NCBI GenBank assembly: GCA_903904855.1
Contig: CAIVEH010000026.1
Span: 1 to 40,256 of the forward strand
Length of the DNA stretch: 40,256 nt
Origin: an uncultured Bacteroidota bacterium
GTDB taxonomy: Bacteria; Bacteroidota; Bacteroidia; Chitinophagales; Chitinophagaceae
Direction: 5' to 3'
The translations under genes were made by a program, and so were the position numbers. Each line of letters starts with the position of its first letter. The first letter of the stretch is position 1. Below are positions 34,069 to 40,256 of the stretch, piece by piece. The notes under the pieces are model-generated. The model ran no database searches, was not told the DNA's origin, and worked only from the letters and a program-made list of their open reading frames with translations.

Positions 34069-34746
34069 CTATACCGACTTCAAAGCCGCTACCATTCTCT
34101 TCACCTCCTCTTCATCTGAAATATTAACTACCCCACGGGAAATTACCCCGGAACTGTGAAACTCCTTTGCTCCTGTAGAATTGGCTATTGAAGCAATGTT
34201 TGAAGACCGGATGGTGCCTCCGGGCATGATTGTTATACGGCCTGCAGCATGTTCCAACAGTTTAGCCAGAAGTGGCGCACCCTCCATTGCTGTTTTTTGC
34301 AAGCCTGAGGTAAGAACCCGAACACAACCGGCCTCTATCAGGCTGTCGAGCGCTTCGAAAGCATCGGGAGTTTCATCAAAGACTTTGTGGCAGCTTACAG
34401 CCATAGGGTAGGCCAGATCTACAATGCGTTTCATCTGGATGGTATCTATCTTTCCATTGGGCAGCTGCACTCCGGTTACAATACCGGGGCAGCCCAGCTC
34501 GCGGCAAATAAGGATGTCTTTGAGTATTATTGCCATATCGGCCTCATCAAAAACATAGGAGCCTCCCCTAGGCCGAATCATTGGCCAAACCGGGATATGC
34601 GTATAGGCCAGGGCATATTGTATCAGTCCATAACTGGGTGTAGTACCCCCTTCGAGCGGGTCGGCACAGAGTTCTACTCTTGAGGCACCGGCCTTATCAG
34701 CTATAAGGCAGGATTGTATATTGAATGCGCAAACTTCTAAGATCAT
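34069..34746 (-). CDS. cutC: CutC family protein
   Basis: A 225-residue TIM-barrel protein. The N-terminal signature MILEVCAFNIQSCLIADKAGASRVELCADPLEGGTTPSYGLI is diagnostic. PVWPMIRPRGGSYVFDEAD, PMAVSCHKVFDETPDAFEAL, VRVLTSGL and ITIMPGGTIRSSNI follow in the expected order. CutC was named for copper homeostasis, but the direct biochemical role is unsettled. Here it follows the glycosylasparaginase gene by 44 bp in the same direction, which links it to glycan breakdown rather than to copper. The nos copper genes are more than 5 kb away and in another transcription unit. Confidence 0.95.
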   Translation of the reverse strand: MILEVCAFNIQSCLIADKAGASRVELCADPLEGGTTPSYGLIQYALAYTHIPVWPMIRPRGGSYVFDEADMAIILKDILICRELGCPGIVTGVQLPNGKIDTIQMKRIVDLAYPMAVSCHKVFDETPDAFEALDSLIEAGCVRVLTSGLQKTAMEGAPLLAKLLEHAAGRITIMPGGTIRSSNIASIANSTGAKEFHSSGVISRGVVNISDEEEVKRMVAALKSV

Positions 34747-34790
34747 TTTTGAGCTATACTTAATTTCTTAAACAATAATTACAGGATCGG

Positions 34791-35813
34791 TTATTTTGAT
34801 GCAAAAACAGCTTTGGCATGAAACACCTCTTCAGTAGTTCCGTTTTTTACAGAATACGAAAACCCTTCCTGCAAAGCATAAGCGCCGTATTCACCCTTCT
34901 TGTTCAGAGCAAGGAATCCGACCTGCACTTCTTTAGCGGCAACCGGATTGCGGGCCACTATGCGTTCAACCGCTTTTTTGCATGCAGTCTCGGGATCCAT
35001 ACCCTGTCGCATCAGTTCTACAACAAGGTGAGAACCTACAATACGTATAACTTCTTCGCCAACACCGGTGCTGGTGGCAGCCCCAACCTCATTATCTACA
35101 TACAACCCTGCCCCTATGATGGGGGAATCGCCCACACGGCCGTGCAATTTATAGGCCATACCACTTGTGGTGCAGGCTCCGCTCATATTGCCACTGGCAT
35201 CCAGCGCCACCATGCCAATGGTATCGTGGTTTTTAGCGCCGCCTGGCAGCACATTTTCAATATTTTTTACCGGTTTGTATTTCGATGTTTTCAGCCACTC
35301 TTTCCATTCTGCTTCACTTTTTGCTGTGAGCAGTTTTTCTTTCTTAAATCCGTTTTCGAGGGCAAACTGTAAAGCGCCATCGCCAACCAGCATTACATGT
35401 GGGGTCTTTTCCATCACCATCCGTGCTACTGATATTGCATGTACTACATGCTCCAGGCAGGCAACAGAACCACACTTGCTGTTTTCGTCCATAATGCAGG
35501 CATCGAGTGTCACACGGCCATCCCTGTCGGGTCGGCCGCCAAGGCCAACAGATTGATTGTTGGGGTCGGCTTCAGGTACCATGACACCTTTTTCTACAGC
35601 ATCAAGCGCCCTGCCACCTTTGCCCAAAATGGTCCAGGCTGCGCTGTTGGCTTCTTTACCGAAGTCCCATGTTGAAATTACAATTGGGTTATCTTTTATC
35701 ACCGGATATTTGGATTCAGTAACCGGATCTGTTTTTCCAAACAATCTTTGCCCGGCAATAACCGCAGCGGAAGTAAGTAATGAAAGCTTAAGAAATTTTC
35801 TCCGGTCGGACAT
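34791..35813 (-). CDS. Glycosylasparaginase (N4-(beta-N-acetylglucosaminyl)-L-asparaginase), Tat-exported
   Basis: A 340-residue Ntn-hydrolase that splits the GlcNAc-asparagine bond left from N-glycoprotein degradation. The N-terminus has a twin-arginine signal (RRKFLKLSLLTSAAVIAG). Auto-cleavage should occur before Thr198 in NHDTIGMVALD, making alpha and beta chains; GRVGDSPIIGAGLYVDNEVGAATSTGVGE is the substrate-binding region. Flavobacterial relatives are periplasmic. It is the first gene of a probable two-gene unit with cutC. Upstream is the terminator of the T9SS/NHL gene. Confidence 0.94.
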   Translation of the reverse strand: MSDRRKFLKLSLLTSAAVIAGQRLFGKTDPVTESKYPVIKDNPIVISTWDFGKEANSAAWTILGKGGRALDAVEKGVMVPEADPNNQSVGLGGRPDRDGRVTLDACIMDENSKCGSVACLEHVVHAISVARMVMEKTPHVMLVGDGALQFALENGFKKEKLLTAKSEAEWKEWLKTSKYKPVKNIENVLPGGAKNHDTIGMVALDASGNMSGACTTSGMAYKLHGRVGDSPIIGAGLYVDNEVGAATSTGVGEEVIRIVGSHLVVELMRQGMDPETACKKAVERIVARNPVAAKEVQVGFLALNKKGEYGAYALQEGFSYSVKNGTTEEVFHAKAVFASK

Positions 35814-35857
35814 AGTTAAGAATTAGGGTAACAAGGTATAAAAAAGTATTAATAAAA

Positions 35858-35894
35858 TATCCTGTACCGGAGTGGGAAACTCTGATACAGGATA
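35858..35894 (-). terminator. Terminator of the T9SS/NHL gene
   Basis: The left arm TATCCTGTACCGGAGT (35858-35873) pairs with ACTCTGATACAGGATA (35879-35894) across a 5-nt loop, with one mismatch and one wobble. On the minus strand it is followed by a T-rich tract. It lies 36 bp past the stop at 35931. Confidence 0.8.
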
Positions 35895-35930
35895 ATACTT
35901 GTTGCCTGTTTTAATCAGGAACAACTAATT

Positions 35931-38900
35931 TTATTCAACCACCACTTTAACCACATTTCTGCTGTTGGCAGTTCTTGCGGTAAGGAAGTATATGCCAGCC
36001 GGCTGGCTGATATTTATTTCTGTGGCTTTATTAGTTGTGGTGGTGGTTTCAAGAACTTTTTCGCCTACTGTATTAGTAACAATTACCTCTGCCTCCTCAT
36101 CAATTACAGATGACAGGTTAAGGGTAAAAATACCTTTGTTCGGATTTGGTGCAATCATCAGTTCGTTCTGGTTTGAATTGATCATTTGCACACCCACACT
36201 GCTGATGGTAATGGAAATATAATTGCTTACTGCAGTATTGGTACATGCATCTCCGCCGCCCGATACGCAATTGATCACTTCGGTACCTGCCAGACTGCTA
36301 TTTACAATATAAGTATTGTTGGTAGCTCCGGAAACGGCAGTACCATTTACGAACCACTGGTAGTTAGGGTGTGTAGTGCCGACAACAACTGCTGTCAATG
36401 TATCGTTCTGATGTGTTGAAACTATATTGCCCGGTGAAGAGGAGATACTGATAGAGATGTATGAAGGTACGAGTACTGTCATGATAATATTATTACTGAA
36501 TACGGAATCTATTGTGCTGCAGGTAGCGCTGCTCGTAAGCATTGCATAAACAACATCGCCATTTGTAGGAACATCAATATATGCAGGACCGGTAGCTACA
36601 TTAATACCATTCCTGGTCCATCTGTAGAAAGGTGTCGGGCCTCCATATAATGAGTGTGCACTGTAGGTAGCTGCAGCGCCTTCGCACATAGTGCTGCCGG
36701 GAGCCACTGTAATATTAACTGTTGGTGTTTCGGTAGTATTTACAGTCATTGTTATGCTGTTGCTCATAACTGTGGCAGGCAGAGGGCAAACATAATTGCT
36801 GGTGAGCGCACAGGTAACAATATCGCCGTTGGCAGGTACATAACTGAACGGATTACTGTATGAATAAACCGATCCGTTTACATTCCACTGGTAAACAGGC
36901 GCAGTACCTCCGTTTGTTTCAGTTGCAGTGTAGGTAACCGTATTGCCTACGCATACAGTATCTCCATAAATACCGCTTGTAATATGGACAGCAGGTACGA
37001 GGGATGGGTTTACAACCGCGGTGACAGTATCTGAAACAGATGGCGCAGAAATGCAACCAAGGCTACTGCTCAATTTACAGCTAATATGGTCGCCGTTTAC
37101 AGGTGTATAAATAAATGCTGCCCCGCTGCCCAATGCAGTTCCATTAACAGCCCATTGGTATACAGGAGATCCACCTCCGTTAACCGGATTGGCTGTATAA
37201 GTAACCGGTGTAGATGGGCAGGTAGTGAAGCCCGGGCTGGCTGAGAAACTGATGCCTGGTGTCACAATTGGGTCTATACTGATATTTACGGTAACGGTCA
37301 CTGTGCCGCAGCCATTTGTAACGCTGTAATTAATAGTATCCTGTCCTACTACAAGACCGCTGACAAGGCCTGTGCCGGTTATTGAAGCATTGGTATTACT
37401 GGAGCTCCATGATCCTCCAGGAGTTGCATCGCTAAGTGATGTTGAAGAACCAAGGCACACATAAGAAAGGCCACCAATGGCAGCAGGCGATGGCAGAGGA
37501 TTAATGGTAATGGACTTGGTTGCATAAGCAGTACCGCAGGAAGTGGATACTGTGTAGGAGATAATATCGGTACCGGCTGTAACACCTGTTACAGTACCAC
37601 CTGCAAGAGTAGCATTGGCATTGAGGGCGCTCCATGTGCCACCCAGTGTAGCATCGGTAAGTACTGAAGTAGCTCCCTGGCAAACAGTAGCCGAACCGGT
37701 TATTGTGCCTGCTGACGGCACGGATATTACATTGATGGTTGTAGTGGCAGAAACAGATCCGCAACTATTACTAACTGTATAAGAGATAACGGTTACACCT
37801 ACGGTTACACCAGTCACCAAACCTGTGCCGGATACAGTGGCATGGGCATTACTTGCACTCCAGGTGCCACCAGGAGCCACATCTGCCAATGGTAACGTGC
37901 CGGAAAGGCATACATTGTTGAGACCTGTAATAACGCCTGCATCAGGCAAAGGATTTATTGTAACTGTCTTGGTAATATTATTGATACCGCAGGCATTGGA
38001 TAAGGCGTAAGTAATAACATCAGTACCGCCCACCAGGCCAGTTACTGTTCCGCCGGTTACAGAAGTATTGCCTGTGCTTTCGCTCCAGGTTCCTCCCGGA
38101 ACGGGGTTAGTAAGTACGATTGATGAACCCTGGCATACCACTGAAGGCCCGGTAAGTGAAGTTCCTCCGCCGAGAACAGTGATGATATTTACTGTAACCG
38201 AAGCTGTAGCTGTACCGCAAAAATTGGTTACATCATAACTGATGACATCTGAGGTACCAGCAGTAATACCGGTTACTGTTCCTCCAACCACTGTTGCTGT
38301 CCCGGTGCTTTCGCTCCAGGTTCCCCCAGGCGATGCATCGGTAAGAACAATGGAGGATCCGGCACACACATTCGATGGGCCGAGTATAGTGCCAGCATCA
38401 GGAGCTGCAATAACGGTAACATTAATAGTTGCGGTTGACGTGCCGCAAATGTTACTTAACGTGTAACTGATTACATCAGCTCCGGCAATCAATCCATCAA
38501 CCGTTCCACCGGTAACAGAGGTATTACCAGTGCTTTCAGTCCATGTACCTCCTGACGTCAGATCATCGAGTACTATAGATGCACCTACGCAAACTGTTGT
38601 AGTGGACCCTGTTATTGGCAGTACTGCCGGTAGTGGATTTATGGTTACAATAATAGTATCGGTTGTTGTCAGTATACCATCTGATACCTGAACGGTGAAG
38701 CTGTCCATTCCACTATATGTAGGATTAGGCAGATAATACAAACCACTTCTCTGTACACTGCCACCGGTTGTAGCTGCGGTACCTGTAAGACCTACAGTCC
38801 CGTTAGTGGGAGCCCATGCACCGGCACTCCAGGTCAATGTCTGGTTCAGATCAGAATCTGTTACAGCCAGTAAAACTCCCAGGCTATCACCAGTCGCCCC

Positions 38901-40073
38901 CTGGCACATGGAAATTGATTGCCTAGTACCTCCGGTGAAATAAGGTTTGCTGTCGGGTCTTACCACCCGTATCCTGCTATTGTTCTGGTCTGAAATATAA
39001 TAATGGTTAACATCGACAACAACCATAGATGCAGGACCAACCCTGACAGCAGCAGCAGTTGCCAACTGGCCATCGCCAGCAAAACCGCCAAAACCACCTG
39101 CACCAGCGCCTGTACTTATTATACCTGTTGCACTTACGATCCTCACCCTGGCGTTACTGTTATCTGCAATAAATAAATTGCCTGCTGCATCCATTTTTAC
39201 ATCCGCAGGCCTGTTGATCTGGGCAGTGGCTGCAGCACCACCATCTCCTGCGAACCCACCGGTTCCGCTACCTACATAAGTGCTGATAATTCCGGTACTT
39301 ATGGTTACTTTCCTTACCTTATTGTTGCTTCTGTCGGCAATGTAAATATTACCTGCTGCATCTGTACACACCCCTCTTGGGCTGTTTAATTGTGCTGCAG
39401 TTGCAGCTGCCCCATCTCCAGCAGTGCCTGCTGTACCTATACCGGCAACTGTGGAAATAATACCTGTAGACAACACTATTTTGCGTATTTTATTATTATT
39501 CGCATCTGCAATGTATAAGTTTCCCGATCCATCAATAGCCAGGCCCCTTGGCTGATTTAGCTGTGCGGCCGAAGCTGCTGCCCCATCGCCTAAAGAGCCT
39601 CCGGTACCAGTTCCGGCAAATGTGGAAATAATACCAGTAGATGCTGTAACAACCCTTATTTTATTACTGCTGCCATCGCTGATGTATACATTACCGGCAG
39701 CATCGACCGCTACCCCGGCAATGCCTGGTGCACCAAAACCACCAGCTCCGAATTGCACTCCTGTAGCTGTGGCCGGGCTGCCATCACCACCGGTACCTGT
39801 TGTGCCATCTCCTGCCACCAGCGTAATAATGCCAGTAGTCATGTTGATCATTCGCACCCTGTTGTTGCTGTTATCGCAGATATACATATTGCCCGCCGCA
39901 TCAGTATTGAGCATGGCTGGGCCATTTAGACGGGCAGTTGCGCCAGCTCCGCCATCTCCCAAATATCCGGCGGTACCTGTACCTGCATAAGTCTCAATGA
40001 TATTATTCTGTGCACTGGAAGAAAACCCAAATGCCAATAAGATTAAACCTATAAGTAAACCTTTATTTCTCAT
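35931..40073 (-). CDS. Giant secreted NHL-propeller/Ig-like protein with T9SS sorting domain
   Basis: A 1380-residue surface or secreted protein. After the signal peptide (MRNKGLLIGLILLAFGFSSSAQ) come six NHL repeats (about 23-375) of the type GTAGDGAAATAAQLNSPRG-...-NIYIADRSNNKVRKV-STG-IIST, enough for one six-bladed propeller. A linker domain with DSFTVQVSDG (about 385-485) follows, then six Ig-like modules of about 76 residues (about 488-940) with the Cys pair VC...CG. Four PKD-like repeats of about 90 residues carry the YQWxVNG motif (about 941-1300). A Por secretion C-terminal domain (MIAPNPNKGIFTLNL ... PAGIYFLTA) ends the chain. The Ig modules are homologous to those in the protein at 11265-14387. 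Binding to a carbohydrate or protein surface is a guess. Confidence 0.9.
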   Translation of the reverse strand: MRNKGLLIGLILLAFGFSSSAQNNIIETYAGTGTAGYLGDGGAGATARLNGPAMLNTDAAGNMYICDNSNNRVRMINMTTGIITLVAGDGTTGTGGDGSPATATGVQFGAGGFGAPGIAGVAVDAAGNVYISDGSSNKIRVVTASTGIISTFAGTGTGGSLGDGAAASAAQLNQPRGLAIDGSGNLYIADANNNKIRKIVLSTGIISTVAGIGTAGTAGDGAAATAAQLNSPRGVCTDAAGNIYIADRSNNKVRKVTISTGIISTYVGSGTGGFAGDGGAAATAQINRPADVKMDAAGNLFIADNSNARVRIVSATGIISTGAGAGGFGGFAGDGQLATAAAVRVGPASMVVVDVNHYYISDQNNSRIRVVRPDSKPYFTGGTRQSISMCQGATGDSLGVLLAVTDSDLNQTLTWSAGAWAPTNGTVGLTGTAATTGGSVQRSGLYYLPNPTYSGMDSFTVQVSDGILTTTDTIIVTINPLPAVLPITGSTTTVCVGASIVLDDLTSGGTWTESTGNTSVTGGTVDGLIAGADVISYTLSNICGTSTATINVTVIAAPDAGTILGPSNVCAGSSIVLTDASPGGTWSESTGTATVVGGTVTGITAGTSDVISYDVTNFCGTATASVTVNIITVLGGGTSLTGPSVVCQGSSIVLTNPVPGGTWSESTGNTSVTGGTVTGLVGGTDVITYALSNACGINNITKTVTINPLPDAGVITGLNNVCLSGTLPLADVAPGGTWSASNAHATVSGTGLVTGVTVGVTVISYTVSNSCGSVSATTTINVISVPSAGTITGSATVCQGATSVLTDATLGGTWSALNANATLAGGTVTGVTAGTDIISYTVSTSCGTAYATKSITINPLPSPAAIGGLSYVCLGSSTSLSDATPGGSWSSSNTNASITGTGLVSGLVVGQDTINYSVTNGCGTVTVTVNISIDPIVTPGISFSASPGFTTCPSTPVTYTANPVNGGGSPVYQWAVNGTALGSGAAFIYTPVNGDHISCKLSSSLGCISAPSVSDTVTAVVNPSLVPAVHITSGIYGDTVCVGNTVTYTATETNGGTAPVYQWNVNGSVYSYSNPFSYVPANGDIVTCALTSNYVCPLPATVMSNSITMTVNTTETPTVNITVAPGSTMCEGAAATYSAHSLYGGPTPFYRWTRNGINVATGPAYIDVPTNGDVVYAMLTSSATCSTIDSVFSNNIIMTVLVPSYISISISSSPGNIVSTHQNDTLTAVVVGTTHPNYQWFVNGTAVSGATNNTYIVNSSLAGTEVINCVSGGGDACTNTAVSNYISITISSVGVQMINSNQNELMIAPNPNKGIFTLNLSSVIDEEAEVIVTNTVGEKVLETTTTTNKATEINISQPAGIYFLTARTANSRNVVKVVVE

Positions 40074-40256
40074 GCAACTCTATTTTAACCCGAAATTTAA
40101 GATATTTTATGATATTTTAAGCATTTGTAGAATTATTTCTATAGGTATAGGCACTTAGGTCGCAATATCAATCCTTTGATAACAAGCGTATTGGATCATT
40201 TTTGACCATTCTTTTTATAAGGGTATCAAAGATTACTCCCATTTTTTGTCTTCTGT

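Noticed and set aside
40168-40256. Possible C-terminus of another minus-strand gene ending at 40168
   Set aside because: Only 28 open codons are visible before the window edge. The frame could be real, but such a length is common by chance and no motif is present.

Overview
The window is chromosomal DNA from a member of the Bacteroidota, most likely a Chitinophagales/Chitinophagaceae-type bacterium; that placement is an inference. The evidence is two giant secreted proteins with type IX secretion (T9SS) C-terminal sorting domains, several TAnnTTTG (-7) promoter elements instead of TATAAT, few visible Shine-Dalgarno sequences, a Bacteroidota-style clade II nos cluster, and moderately AT-rich DNA with very AT-rich intergenic regions. 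I found no rRNA, tRNA, CRISPR, insertion sequence or phage genes.

Layout. 1-1480: 5' part of a TPR sensor histidine kinase running off the left edge (minus strand). 1700-7533: biotin synthesis genes bioB-bioF and bioD-bioA, split by a minus-strand TPR/membrane adenylate cyclase (3833-5344) whose stop codon lies 2 nt from the bioF stop and whose start codon is flanked by a perfect 16-bp inverted repeat. 7811-10526: dxr and rseP, separated by heptanucleotide-phased repeats. 10661-15104: a Nudix hydrolase, a 1040-aa T9SS protein with eight Ig-like modules, and a small VOC/PhnB-like protein. 15275-17120: panD, a flippase-like membrane protein and rfaE2 (heptose adenylyltransferase). 17473-20871: ppk1-ppx (polyphosphate) and an unknown exported protein.

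21163-30384 is the most interesting block. A Crp/Fnr regulator diverges from a clade II nitrous-oxide-reduction operon: lipoprotein cytochrome c, nosZ, a membrane-NosL fusion, nosD, nosF, nosY and a group III truncated hemoglobin. A FAS1 lipoprotein and the di-iron Fe-S repair protein RIC follow. Three copies of a Crp/Fnr-geometry palindrome (ATGA-N6-TCAT type) occur in the nos and ric upstream regions, which suggests a local N-oxide stress regulon.

30496-40073: a cysteine desulfurase, pyruvate kinase, an unknown membrane protein, CutC paired with a Tat-exported glycosylasparaginase, and a 1380-aa T9SS protein with a six-repeat NHL propeller and six copies of the same Ig-like module seen in the 1040-aa protein.

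Functionally, nosD/F/Y and NosL supply copper and maturation to NosZ, the cytochrome supplies electrons, and the hemoglobin and RIC would handle NO and its damage to iron-sulfur clusters. The cysteine desulfurase next to ric could supply sulfur for cluster rebuilding, but it has its own promoter-like element.
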